From contig NC_088300.1 of assembly GCF_032854445.1 (NCBI RefSeq), positions 42,463,682 to 42,527,681 of the forward strand: a DNA stretch of 64,000 nucleotides. The letters run 5' to 3'. Each line of letters starts with the position of its first letter. Positions within the stretch are counted from its first letter, which is position 1. The DNA is from Liolophura sinensis (Eukaryota; Mollusca; Polyplacophora; Chitonida; Chitonidae). A program made the position numbers and the translations under genes. Under the pieces are notes generated by a model, which did no database searches, was not told where the DNA came from, and saw only the letters and a list, made by a program, of their open reading frames with translations. Positions 10,509 to 25,500 of this stretch are shown here, in pieces.

Positions 10509-13500
10509 CTACTGGTACACAAACTGGTCCAGACCACACATACACTGCTGCTGGACATTCTCCACTGTAGCTGGGCCATCTACAACAAGAACAAAACAAA
10601 GGACATGAAGCATCTTTCACATAACAAGGAACAATGACCAATGTCCTTGTGATGACCAACAGATAAGAAACAACAAACCAACACTCATGAAGCAATTCTC
10701 CACAAAACATGGAACAATAGTCAACAGTCATGGAACTACTGTCATTGGATGACAAGAGAAGTGGAACAAAAATCAACGGGTGTTAGTCAACTTTCACTTA
10801 AAATGAAACAGTAATATTGTATGGAATGAGTTATTTTATTGGTTTTTTTTACTCCATTCTCAAGAATGTTTCACTTATATGCCATGATAATTTCACAAAG
10901 AGCAATAATCAAATATGGAATGCGCTGATATAAAGCCATGACATAATATTTAACGTGAAACAACACCTAACAACCATAGAATGATAACTGACACATAAGT
11001 TAGATATCAGAGGAAATGACAGATGACCTGGGATAAACCAACAAAGCCCTGTTTTCTGTGAGATGAGATGGCTGACTCACTAGCAATTTGTCAGGAACAG
11101 CCAAGACAAAATAGTATCAAGCATTACTCAGGTATTTTTTATTGAGGAATAAAAGTATACTCACTTAGAGGGAAATGGTCAGTCTGTGCAACATCCTTGC
11201 GGCTGGCGCTTATTGCATGTTTGAGGGCAAACAAAGCAGAGCAGCTCATACACAGGGGTGGCTCTCCCACGGCTGACCCAAACAGAGAGAAAGGAAATGC
11301 ATGAAGTCACTTCATCTATAAAGCAATTATTTTCACTGTTAACTGTGGCAAAAGCAGGTGCATGTATCTAAACACTGACTCTAAACACAGCAAATCAAAT
11401 GGAGTTGACCCAGACCCAGACCCAGAATGCGGTTACTGTGAGTTCAAGTCCAGCTCATGCTGGCTTCTTCTCGTGATGACTTGCTGTATGTGATACCCTT
11501 GGGTTTCCGGCTGGCTGCGCTTGTTTTCCTCCCACATAATGCTGGCTGCCATCTTATAAGTGAAATATTCTTGTTCACAGTGTCATAAAACACCAATGAA
11601 ATAAATAAATAAAATGACTTTAGTGCTGAAATTTACATGTTCCCAGTTGGATATGACCCTGTCTTCTTCACACACATCAAAACACCCTTTTCAAGATTAT
11701 TGAACTCCTAGAATCAAGCAAAATGAGTAGGTTTTTATAGTCACGGATGAAATTTTAGGTCAAGTACCATTTGTTGACAGTGTCAACAAGTTTCGACAAG
11801 AGCAACACCTCCAAAACATCATTCCAGATATAAAACTCATCAGTAATCTGACCTTTGGACCTGAGAACACCAACTGGGTTGGGTGCATTTTTCAGCAGCT
11901 GTACTCTGAAGTCAACAGGAATGTCCTTGGCTGAGGGAGGCTTGTATTCCTGTAACATAGCACGCAGCAGTGCTTGCATCAAACCACAGACATGCCAATA
12001 AATGGGAAAATGTCTTAGCTAGAATTATTTATAATCTGGCAGTATTATCATTACAAGAAAGTTTTGCTTCCTAGATAGAGCACAAAGTGCGGTGTTGAAA
12101 ACTGGCACAGGTAACTTCAAATATTGAACCAACTTATCATTGAATTAAAATCTTGAATGATGACTAAAATTGCTTTTTAAATGACGCTCATTTGACATTT
12201 ACAATGTAGTCTATAAAGCATTTCAGTTAGGTGTCTATTATAAACTTTCACCTCAAACATGTATCTTTATAATACATCAGGTTTACACACAATATCACTT
12301 CAGTCCATTTTACTGTTCATCTTCCAAAATCTGAACTAAACATTACTGAATGTTTCCAGCGTACCGAACAACATATATTATACAGAACAAAGTCAAATAT
12401 AGACACTAGATTGTATCATACAATCTCCAAAACCGAGCTTTTCTTGAGTAAATAAACTAAGCACAAAGTTTCAAGTATGTTGTGAACAGGTGAAGTTTTA
12501 GTTTTTAGTATGTTGAAGGTAAATGTTTGAAAAGTTTAGTTAATGTGTTTCAGGTGTCTTATCCAGGCAGTGGTGAAGAGGTCAAAGGTTTCAGTATGTT
12601 GAAGGTGAATATTTGAACTGTTCAGGTAATGTTTTACAGATGTCTTACCCAGGCAGTGGTGAAGAGGTCAAAGGTTTCAGTATGTTGAAGGTGAATATTT
12701 GAACAGTTCAGATGATGTGTTACAGATGTCTTACCCAGGCAGTGTTGGTGAGGTCAAAGGTTTCAGTATGTTGAAGGTGAATATTTGAACTGTTCAGGTG
12801 ATATGTTGCAGATGTCTTACCCAGGCAGTGGTGAAGATGTCAAAGCTTTCAGTATGTTGAAGGTGAATATTTGAACAGTTCAGGTAATGTTTTACAGATG
12901 TCTTACCCAGGCAGTGGTGAAGAGGTCAAAGGTTTCAGTATGTTGAAGGTGAATATTTGAACAGTTCAAGTAATGTGTTACAGATGTCTTACCCAGGCAG
13001 TGGTGAAGAGGTCAAAGGTTTCAGTGTGTTGAAGGTGAATATTTGAACAGTTCAGGTAATGTGTTACAGATGTCTTACCCAGGCAGTGGTGAAGAGGTCA
13101 AAGGTTTCAGTATGTTGAAGGTGAATATTTGAACTGTTCAGGTAATGTGTTACAGATGTCTTACCCAGGCAGTGTTGGTGAGGTTACGTCCTGTCACTGG
13201 ATCATACTTGATCTTCTCTGTCAACCACAACCCCAGGCCCATCACAAACGCCCCCTCCACCTGACCTATGTCTATTTCAGGGTTCATGCTGTCACACAGA
13301 AATAAGGCACAGAAAATGGTGAATGCTGTGAATGTTATCTGATTTTGTTGACGTACCCATATTTGTGTACATCCAGCCTCAGAACATCTAACAGTTCGAC
13401 CTATAAAGAAGTTATGATATGATTAATCAGTTTTTCATACTGTCGTACAACAATAAATCACAAGCAAAGGTTTAACAGTTAATATAAATGTTGGTGTTTT

Positions 13501-16500
13501 TATACAGTAATCTGATTGATGCTTTTCGTCATTCTCATATTTGTGCACAACTGCAAATCAACAAAATTCAGAGGCAAATAAATGTCATAAAATATTACTC
13601 TTGATGCTGAAATTGATATTTTTCCGGCAGGATATCATTCTACCAAGGATCCTCTCCGGCCGTACTTGGGAAGGTCTGCCAGCAACCTGTGGATGGTCAT
13701 GGATTTCCGCCGGGCTCTGCCCGGTTTCCTCTCGCCATAATGCTGGCTGCAGTTGTATAAGTGAAATATTCTTGAGTAGGGTGCAAAACACCAATCAAAT
13801 AAATAAATAAATAAATTTTACCATGCAAACAAACCAAAACACCTTTTTTATCATCAAGAGAACTCTCAGAATCATGTAAAATGTTTGACATAGTCATTGG
13901 CGAAATTTTTGATCATGTACTGTTTAGTCATCATACATGAATATGTACAATACAGTTTTGAATAATAAGTTTTCATGCACTTTAAAAGTGGCAATTAAAA
14001 GTGTCAACATTATACAGATTAAAAACATTTATTCAGCAAGGCATTCAGAGAATACTGGTGACTCGTCTGATGGAGCAGTTTGTAAAACTGCATAATGTCC
14101 AACTCATGTGATATGTTCAAATATTGAAACTGTCATACACAGATATTCTCCTCTAATTATTTAGTGCTAAGATCTTTCCCTTAAATCAACAAGAAAGACC
14201 AAAATGATTATACTGTCATAGCTATGACTGTTTTATTGTATGCATATCGATTGCAGGGCAATATATATCCATATATTATGCAGTGGTGGTAAAAGACACT
14301 GTGGCAGTTGGTACACAACTTTACCACTGAGGTCTTTTTATATGCAAATCGCGAACTGCATTTGGCAATCCATGTACTGTGGGAGTCAATTACAACCCTG
14401 TGAATAGCTGAGCAAAATGTTGAGGTAGGAGGTAAAAGACTTCCATGGTCTCTGATATGCAAAACCCTACCAATGATTGGCATTCTGTGGACTACTGGTG
14501 GCCTGTGCAACCCTATGACTGGCCAAAAATTTTAACCAAACTGGACACCGCCACCAATCGGATCTGATCCCCATCTCACAATACCTCTCTTTACTTCATA
14601 AGGCGAGCTAAAAATGTGTTCTTGGATAAAAAAAAAATGAAAACTACCACGGCAATGAAAATGACACAAGCCAGACTATTTTCCACCCTCCACCCCGCTA
14701 ACTCTTAAAGGTTTATTGAAGTGGAGGGAAATAAATGCAAAGCTATGAAAGACAACTCACCTCTCCCCACAGTCATACAGGATATCTGACCGTAGCAGTA
14801 AGTACTCCCCGGTGAGAACATCTAACTCTACCTCCGTACAGGTGATGCCGTAACACTGATACATTCTGTCACTGGAACCATACACCCTGAGTGACACAAA
14901 TACATTATCCAGTCAGAAAATCTGCCTTTGATGAAGGGTAATCCTTTGTTCAGTTTTATGGTGGCCTGGCAGATATGCTAATATCCAATACTTGGAGCCA
15001 CACAGGCAGTGAAAATTTATTCTGAAGACATGTATTGTAAATTAATAGAATTTAGCCAAATACATGTATTTGTTTTTTTCTTTTCAAAACTTGCCAGAAA
15101 TACATGGAAATAAATTTCAAGTTTCACTTCAAAAATACATTTAAATATAAATATTTTAGATATAGCTGTAAATCATGTATTAACTGTGATAATCTTATCA
15201 TTAAATCAGTTATCTAACACACCATGCTAATGCACTGAGGTCCACTCCTTTCTGATAACAAGCCTTGACAAGTTCGAGCCATGTTGCATTAGGCATGGTG
15301 GCCTTAACTGGTGCCATGCGGGCGTTGAGGGTCATACAGGCCGAGATAACAGCCTGTGAGGGAGAGAGATGTAGAGGGAGAGGTTATCACACAGTTTGGT
15401 GATTAAGAGTTGTCCTGATATCTTACGCAAATAGTTATGCTGACATGAAACAGAAATGCATGAGTGAAGCACACATGAAGAAAAGATATGAGGCATATAT
15501 ACAAACTGTAGACCAGAAAGGTGGTTACCCTAAAAAATGACCTACAAATTAAGTCATTAATCACATAAATGTTTTTGAGGAATGATGGCCACGATACCTC
15601 GCAGTTCTGCTCACTGGTGGTGCTCCCTCCAGTTACCGCAGTGTTGGCATTCGCTGAGGAATTGGTCGGCAGAACCTTCACAGAGTCCAGGGGAATTCCC
15701 AGCTCATAAGCACACACCTGAGCTACCTGAATAACAGGTGTTAAGTGAGGTTAAGATTGATTAATAATAAAGTTTAAGTCAATCTTATAAACAACAGGGG
15801 ATTTCTGAACTTTACTGAGGTTTACTAGTGTTTACTTATGTGGTTTGCTTATTTAACTAGGATTTACTTGAATTTATTGGGTTTTCATTAGTGTTTACTG
15901 ATATTTACTCTGCTTCAATAGGCTTTTCTGCGATTGACTTGTATTTAATAGGGTTAAATGCAGAAACATGTTAGTCTTGGAACACACCAACCTTTGTATT
16001 GATGCCTTGGCCGTTCTCTATGCCAGCATGAGTGACTGTCACACTTCCATCCCCAGCATAGATGTTCACCAAGGCATTGTAGCTGGAATCATTGACCATG
16101 ATGTATTTGGTAGGGACAACAGCTAGACCTTTCTTCTTCCATCTGTTGTTCTGTCATTATCAAATAATTCACTATTTAAATTCAGTTACAGCAGTAAATC
16201 TATTGTTTTTTAGTGTATTTAAAGTCAATATTGCATTTTTCAGAGGCCCTTCCAAAAATATACTCTTTAATAAACAGGTTAATAAGGACCATTAACGAAA
16301 TCCGGGCACTAATCCTTCAAAATATCAAGTGGTAATTCCAGTGGTAATGTGTTGATGGAATTCTAAAAATAAACTGAAATGTATATTTGGTATAACTATA
16401 CAACATACAAAAGCAACAAATCACTCATCACAAGTATTGACTATCATTGGCACATGTGCAGCACTTCTGCATGCTGACTGATTGATTTGTGTTTAACACC

Positions 16501-19500
16501 CCAATCAAGAACATTTCATTAACGTGGTGTGAATTTAATGGATGAAGGAATCAGGATTCTGGAATTAACCCTGATACATTACAAGAAACTGACCAACTTA
16601 CCGATATGAGGGCAAAGTTCACCTGCATGAGAGAGGTCAATGGACATGCCATACAGGTAGAAGGCAAGCCATCTCTAACAAACTGATCAACAGAACAGGT
16701 AAGAGTCATGGTATATGTACCTGGTTGAAGACGTCCACTGCGGCTTGACGAGCTGCAATCTGTGCCGAGGTACTCAGGCTGCTGGCCAACTCACGGATAT
16801 TACAGTACGACAACGTGTAGTTGTTGAAGGCTTTCTGAAAAAAATGTAAAGAAAACAGGTATGTTGCCATATGTAAAGTCAAGAACAAATAAAAAGGTGG
16901 CCATAGTTGAATGATTCACCCATGTTCTTTTGACATCAGGGCTAGTAACTGATGTTGTGGCAAAAAGAACATCTGTCATTCACAATGAGAGAAGCACGCA
17001 CTTACACAATGTGGTAAACACCAAAAGAAGTATGCACCTGTTGTTCACACTGAGAAACTAGACACTGACAGTTCACACTGAAAGCAGACAATGATAAGTC
17101 CACACTGAAAGTAGACATTGGCAGTTCACACTGAGAGAAACTAGATGCTGATAGTTCACGCTGAGAGAAACTATACACTGACAGTTCTCTCTGAGAGAAA
17201 GTATATGCTGATATGTTCACATTGAGAGAAAGTACACGCTGACAGTTCACTCCGAAAGAAAGTACACACTGACAGTTCACTCTGAGAGAAAGTACATGCT
17301 GGTAGTTCACTCTGAGAGAGAGTACATGCTTATAGTTCACATTGAGAGAGAGTACATGCTGATAGTTCACCGAGAGAAAGTACACACTGACAGTTCACTC
17401 TGAGAGAAAGTACATGCTGATAGTTCACACTGAGAGAAAGTTCATGCTGACAGTTCACTGACAGAAAGTACACACTGACAGTTCATGCTGAGAGAAAGCA
17501 CATGCTGATAGTCCACTCTGAGAGAAAGTACACGCTGATATGTTCACAATGAGAGGAAATACATGCTGACAGTTCTCGCTGAGAGAAAATACAAACTGAT
17601 AGTTCACACTGAGAGAGAGAGTACATGCTGACAGTTCACACTGAGAGAAAACACACACTGATAGTTCACACTGAGAAAATGCACGCTGGTAGTTCCCTGA
17701 GAAAAAATACACACCGACAGTTCACTCTGAGAGAAAGTACACACTAAAAGTTCACAATGAGAGAGAGTACATGCTGATAGTTCGTGGAGAGAAAGTACAC
17801 ACTGACAGCTCACTCTGAGAGAAAGTACACACTGATAGTTCACTCCGCGAGAAAGTACACTCTGATAGTTCACACTGAGAGAAAGTACACACTGATAGTT
17901 CAAACTGAGAGAAAGTACACACTGACAGTTCACTGAGAGAAAGTACACACTGACAGTTCACTCTGAGAGAAAATACACCCTGATAGTTCACTCTGAGAAA
18001 ATATACACACTGACAGTTCACCTGATCTCTTACCTGCCCTTTCTGCTACATGTTCAGGGTCTACATCTCTACAGCACACTTCCCCAGGGATTAGACTGTG
18101 CACATAAGCTGTATGATTACACAGGTAAGTCTATACCACCTGATCTCTCACCTGCCCTTTCTGCTACATGTTCAGGGTCTACACCTCTACAGCACGCTTC
18201 CCCAGCGATTAGACTGTACACATCGGCTGTACCATTACACAGGTAAGTCTGTACCACTTGTTCTACTACATGTTCAGGGTCTACACCTCTACAGAACACC
18301 TCCCCAGGGATTAGACTGTACCCATCAGCTGTACCATTACACAGGTAAGTCTGTACCACCTGATCTCTCACCTTGTCTTTCTGGTACATGTTCAGGGTCT
18401 ACACCTCTACAGCACACTTCCCCAGCAATTAGACTGTACACATCGGCTGTACCATTACACAGGTAAGTCTGTACCACTTGTTCTACTACATGTTCAGGGT
18501 CTACACCTCTACAGAACACCTCCCCAGGGATTAGACTGTACTCATCAGCTGTACCATCACACAGGTAAGTCTGTACCACCTGATCTCTCACCTTGTCTTT
18601 CTGGTACATGTTCAGGGTCTACACCTCTACAGCACGCTTCCCCAGCGATTAGACTGTACACATCGGCTGTACGATTACACAGGTAAGTCTGTACCACTTG
18701 TTCTACTACATGTTCAGGGTTTACACCTCCACAGAACACCTCCCCAGGGATTAAACTGTACCCATCAGCTGTACCATTACACAGGTAAGTCTGTACCACC
18801 TGATCTCTCACCTGCCCTTTCTGCTACATGTTCAGGGTCTACACCTCTACAGCACACTTCCCCAGCGATTAGACTGTACACATCGGCTGTACCATTACAC
18901 AGGTAAGTCTGTACCACCTGATCTCTCACCTGGCCTTTCTGCTACATGCTCAGGGTCTTCACCTCTACAGCACACTTCCCCATGGATTAGACTGTACACA
19001 TCAGCTGTGCAATTACACAGGTAAGTCTATACCACCTGATCTCTCACCTGGCCTTTCTGGTACATGCTCAGGGTCTTCACCTCTACAGCACACTTCCCCA
19101 TGGATTAGACTGTACACATCAGCTGCACCATTACACAGCTAAGTCTGTACCACCTGATCTCTCACCTGGCCTTTCTGGTACATATTCAGGGTCTTCACCT
19201 CCAAAGCACTCTTCCCTAAGGATTCAGCAACATGTTCCATAATGGTTTCCATGACAAAGATGGCAGGTGTGGCTCCTACAATGATCCGTAGAATGATTCC
19301 ACATGCATGGAGGTAAGGGGGGTGGGGCAAGTCTCTACAGGACACATGTGTATGTAATTTGTTTGTTGTCTTACCACAAGATGGCTTCTTTACAAAACAA
19401 TAAATGAATTCAAAGCCTCGCTTTTTGCCCTTTATCCTAATGACCACAAAATTTCGTCCATGGCTAACTTGCCCATTTTTCCTGATCCTAAGGGTACTAT

Positions 19501-22500
19501 TAACTTTAGCAGATCTTTTGAGGTCTGCTCGGAACATGGGTTGATATTCTACTGGAAATGTTTAGGCAGCAGATACAATATTTTGCAACATTTATTTATC
19601 TCTAAATATGCTCTTTAGTGGGCGAAATTTTAGGTCATATAGGGTACCTAGAAATATTCATCCTATTTTGCCCCGAAAACATAAATCAGTAATAAGTACA
19701 CAAAAAATTATCCTGTCACTGAAAATTCTAATTTCACATTTTCAGGTTTTTTTTTTCACCCGTACAAAAGTGTGTGTACTAGAATGTTGTGCTATGCTTA
19801 GCTTCAGAGACTGATGAAACTTAAACCTTTGCCTGCCAATAAACATGTAAAAGCCAGGTTACTACATAAGGGGAGATAGAAAAATTCTCAGCCTAAGACT
19901 CTTAGAGAAGATTTTGTCAGAAGTGGGGATGTTTCTCGTTCAATTGCTCAGAGTGTAATGATCTTAATTGCTTGTAACTTCCTTTATATATTGATAAGGA
20001 CATGCTGAATTAGTAGCCTATACATAACAAGCAGTCTGGATGACTCACAGTATCTCAGGCCATGGACCTTTCACCTTACTCAATCAGTTTCATAAAATAT
20101 GAAGCATAAATAATTATGATATTTGACAAAAACAAGACTGTTACCTGGTCCCCTTGCATAGGTTGTGGGCGGGGTGTTCATCTTCACCCCCACAGGAATG
20201 ATGTCCCAGTTTGGACAGTTGTAGACTGAAAAAGAAATCAGTGAGACACAAAGGTAACAGCTAAAACTAACATGGATGCATACAAACAGTTTTTGAATTG
20301 TGAAACAAAAAACATTAACTGTGATCACTATATAGTAAATAGTGATGTAGTGATCACCGTCCAGTAAACAGAGTTCAAATTGGGAATAAATATGACAGTA
20401 ACTATGATGATGTGCAGTCAATAGTGTTCAAATCGGGATTAAAAATGACAGCAGCTGTGATCATCATGCAGTAAATAGAGTTCACATCGGGAATAAAAAT
20501 GACAGTAGCTGTGATCTACGTGTAGTATATAGTGTTCAAATCATGAATAAAACCGGCAGTAACTGGATCACAGTGCTGTAAATAGTGTTCAAATCATGAA
20601 TGAAACTGACAGTAACTGTGATGACAGTGCAGTAAATAGTGTTCAAATCATGAATAAAACCGACAGTAACTGGACCACAGTGCAGTAAATAGTGTTCAAA
20701 TCATGAATAAAACTGACAGTAACTGTGATGACAGTGCAGTAAATAGTGTTCAAATCATGAATAAAACTGACAGTAACTGTGATGACAGTGCAGTAAATAG
20801 TGTTCAAATCATGAATAAAACTGACAGTAACTGTGATCACCATGCAGTAAATAGTGTTCAAATCATGAATTAAACTGACAGTAACTGTGATGACAGTGCA
20901 GTAAATAGTGTTCAAATCATGAATAAAACTGACAGTAACTGTGATGACAGTGCAGTAAATAGTGTTCAAATCATGAATAAAACTGACAGTAACTGTGATC
21001 ACCATGCAGTAAATAGTGTTCAAATCATGAATAAAACTTTTTTAACTGTCATGAGGACTTTAACACTGCTCGGTGTCAAAATAATATTATTAGAAGCACT
21101 ACACGTGTATAAATAGTTCATGTAAGCTTCTGCTGATGGATGTCCAAGAATACTTGTGCTTGCTTTCAATACAAGGACTCACCATTATCACCAAAGTAAG
21201 AGAACCCGCCAGCCAGCTGGTCATTAGGCAGGGCCCCACACTCGCTGTAGTAGGTGAGCTTTATGCCTTGTAGGAGACCTGCATCAGAGACACCCACCTG
21301 AAATACAACATATTCGGAACTGATGTTTGATGCCGGTCTCCCAGATTATTTCGCTCCAATATAGTCGTATTGTTAGGCTGAGTGATAAGACTAGTTGATG
21401 AACAGCATGTCAAACTGTCCACCTCAAAGATATTGTCACATGACTTTACTCCCAGCAGACAGCAATCAGACGGTTGAAACATTACCTAGGTTAGTTATCA
21501 CACACAGCCATCCAAACTCTGATGAGGATTCTACTATGGGGTGCTTCAAGACCAAAAATACATACCAAGGAGGTGAGCACGCCAGCGCAGAGCAATGACC
21601 AAAGAGCCTCACATCAAACTAAATGCGATTGCTGTGAGTTCAAGTCCAGCTCATGCTGGTTTCTTCTCCAGTCTTACATGGGAAGGTCTGCGAGCAACCT
21701 GCAGATGGTTGTGAGTTTCCACCGGGCTCTGCCCGGTTTCTTCCAACCATAATGCTGCCAATCGTCGTATAAGTGACATATTCTTGAGTACGGTGTAAAA
21801 CACAAACCAAATAAATAAATAAAACAAAAATAGACGGCACCAAACCATGTTCAGGAATCTCACATTGTACTGAGCATAGTAGGATGGCCTTTTTCCGGTC
21901 GTCTCCATCTGGGTGTTGAAGTTCATCATCAGCTTCACAGGTCTAAAAAGACACGAAATGTAAAGCAGAACAATGTCAATGAAGATGAAACATATAGCTT
22001 GCATGCTTTCCTCTTACAGATGTACAAAAATTCCATCATTACCAGTTTTCTTTAACTATTTACATTTAAGAATGTTTAAAATGTATGACATGCTACAAAA
22101 AGTGAAAGTGCAAGGAATTCAAAACCGAGTTGCCATGAAAAGAAAAACCTGGAAGATATATTCCTTTGGCTAATCATTTTAAAACACCTTGACTTTTCAA
22201 TCTTTGAATCTTGAGTTAAATATCAGATAAAATTTCTTTTTAATTCCAGTGAAGTAATATTGGCTTAAAAGAATTCCAAGCCAATACATAGTACACAAAA
22301 TAACTTCATACTCATGTGGTCTAAGACAAGATAACTTCATACATTTGTAGTTTAAGAGCAGCTTGTGGTAAGATAACTTCACACACATAACTTCACTTCA
22401 TTCGCTGCAGTTTTTCCATGGCTCATGCATTGATAACTGCATTTACCCTTATAATCAATTACCCCTCAATCAACCCCAGTAATAAATCCTTGAAAGAATC

Positions 22501-25500
22501 TTGCTGAATCTGTGGAACAAAGTATTCTGTAATTCCCATTTTTGGAACAACTAATGAACACAGTGGAGCTGAAGTCGAGATAAATTCACACACATGTAGT
22601 TTGAGAGGAGCTGAAGTATCTCTGTGCTACAGGTGTTGATGTTTAGCCTACAGTGATGCTCACCTCTGGAGGAGATGAGCAGCTAAGGCACTGGCACAAG
22701 ACGTCGAGAAGGACCGTGTCAGTTTAGCACCATATGACCCACCTAATCGGCTCACCTCGATCTGAATCCTAGAGAGCAGAGAAGCAAGATCAAAAGATCT
22801 TTTATTTCTCAGAAAGAAGAGCCATAATAAAATAAGTCTTGGTTCAAAGATGTATAAATTTATCACTTACATACTTTAGCATGTACATGTAGTTTACATA
22901 TGTCACCTTAGATTCTTAAATTCCTTGAACATAGTATATTAGTGAAAAAAAAAATAACAGTTTAATTCAGAGGACAACTAAACTTGGATGCAAAAATTCA
23001 AGTTAAGGACTACAAATCCACCCTACATCAAAATGGCGTCTTCTTTATCTACCTGTTACTTACTTGTTTTGTTCAATGCCCAGTACCATGGCCACAGCCT
23101 TCTGGGTGAGATCAATCCACTGGGTGGCGGGGAACACAGAAATGCCAACCTCTGTCGGCTCAGATCTGCATATCTGTGAACATAGTGGAAATTAGGATTT
23201 GTAGAAATGAAGTTTGATGGCTTTCAAAAAATACTTTTTAGTGGAGAAAAAGATACCACACCAGCCCAAACCTAAGTCACAGTTGTTTACCGGTGTATAC
23301 CTGTAAATGATTAATGACAATTGGTTTCACAACGTCAAAGTCTTACCATGGTTTCCAGGCAGAAATGTGACTGTCCCCCAAACTGAATATCTCCTGTGAT
23401 CTGATGGGCAGCCGAGGATATTGCACCTTAAAACACCAACAACAACAACACTATGTAAGTTCACAGAATATACAAATTACATCAGGTGCACTTTAATGAA
23501 AGCCCTTGATGTCACAGGCAGTAACAGGAAATGTACAAGCAGTTACTTTGAAGTTTGTATCAGATCTAAAACACTTAGCACAACAAAATTTTATCAATGT
23601 GTCACACCCAGTAACTCATCTGAACTTTTCAAAAACATTACAGTTCATTTCATAGAATTGCAAGTATGACCTATGTTTAGGCTGGTCGTACATTTCAGAT
23701 CCTAGGAAACACCTTGTGAGATGAATTTTATTGCAGTAGGTTATTGGGGGAAAAGGCAAAACATTAACGCATGAACTCTCCCTCAATGTCTCTACATGTT
23801 CTTACTGGCTGCATCCCCGATCTTCATTTCTTTTGGCATGTTTTGAGTGAAGAAGGATTTTTGTCGGATTGCCTCCCTTATGTCCACCAGAGGGGGCTGT
23901 ATATCTGTGTAATACACCTTCACCATCTTTGCTGCTGCATCAGCTATCTGCTGCGATTCTGTGTACATGGAATAGTCAAACTTCACACAAAACAGTCAGA
24001 CTTTACATGGAACATTCTAAATTAACCTGGAACAGTCAGATTTTACATTGATCAATCATACTTTACATCAAACAATCCAGTTTAACATGACTTTACATCA
24101 AATAGACTTTTCATCAAACTGACAGATTTAACATCAAAGAGTCAGATTTATTTTCAAAAATAAATCAAAACTTAACGAGCCATACTCTATGCCACACATA
24201 ATTTACATCAACTATCAAATATTTACACCTAAAGCAGTTGTGCTTTCTGGAAGCTTTAATACATTCAAATTACTAGAGTATTAAAGAGTATTAAATGAAA
24301 CACATCTCTGGACCATCGCACCTTTCTTCTGGAGCCTGACCGTGATGTATTAATACAAAGAGATTACTACTTAACCTTACCTGCGACAATGAGTCCTACA
24401 GGCTGACCAGCATACAACACCTGGTTACTACAGAACAGCTGAAAGTAAAATCCAGACAGAATTTAGAGCAAACCATCACATATATGAATATTCAGTGCAC
24501 AGAGTCAGAATTATATTTTCTTTAGTTTTAAACTGATTTTAGCATTTTTCCTTACATTGTCATCTTGTGACACGGTGACTGCAAAACTGTCACTTTCTAA
24601 ATGTTCCCTGATGACCTTGCTCTGCACTACAGCAAGGTACATGTACGTGTAAGTGCCCTTTCTCATTTTCTTTTTATGAATACACAGACCTGCAGGTTAC
24701 ATGTGCCTTAGCTGGACTACATTCAGCCAACCTTCAGACTTTCCTCAAAAATCTGCATACTTGTATGTGTACACCTATTGACGATACATTTGAGTTTATA
24801 ACTCAATTATATTCAGCCACGCATCAGAATTTCCTGAAAACTTAGTCCATCTAGTCTCCAGCCACTATACACAGGCCTGGAGGCCACATCATGGACATTA
24901 TTCAGCCAGTCCTAAGACTTTCCGTCCAAGCAAATCAACCTACCTCTTCACCAGCCGCGGATCCCGGGAAGCAGTTGTTAGTGCCGGGAACATCAGGTGC
25001 TGACAGAAACTTCACCACCCCTGACATGGCCTGAAATCACGAGGAGTTTAAAACATTCCACATTTAAGTTGACACAATTTGGTTTATACTTAGTTTTTTG
25101 ATTGTTGTTTCATGCCATACTCAAAAATTTTCAACTTTTACAACCTCTACCCTTAGCCACTTACCTGACATTACACACTGGCTCCATTGTTTGCCACAAG
25201 TTATTTATCCTAAGTGCTTTGTTTTGGAATTTATGTGACCACGTATGTTCAAGTAACATGTCCAAGTGATGCTTTTTGGATGTTCCAGTGACACATCAGG
25301 TGTTCAAGTGATGCATTGGGATGTTCCAGTGACACATCAGGTGTTCAAATGATGCCTTGGGAAGTTCCAGTGACACATCAGGTGTTCAAATGATGCCTTG
25401 GGATGTTCCAGTGACACATCAGGTGTTCACATGATGCCTTGGGATGTTCCAGTGACACATCAGGTGTTCAAGTGATGCATTGGGATGTTCCAGTGACACA

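Noticed and set aside
17002-18021. Overlapping minus-strand open frames of 85-127 codons with Cys/Ser/Val-rich repeats
   Set aside because: They are readings of the 30-bp minisatellite in several frames at once, with no splice or start context.
18098-18466. Plus-strand ACACAGGTAAGT motifs as real donors of a nested gene
   Set aside because: They recur in every unit of the exon 26 array and have no linked acceptors or coding sequence.
20643-21023. 126-codon frame of 18-residue repeats
   Set aside because: The 54-bp period makes one open unit open throughout; it lies within an intron.
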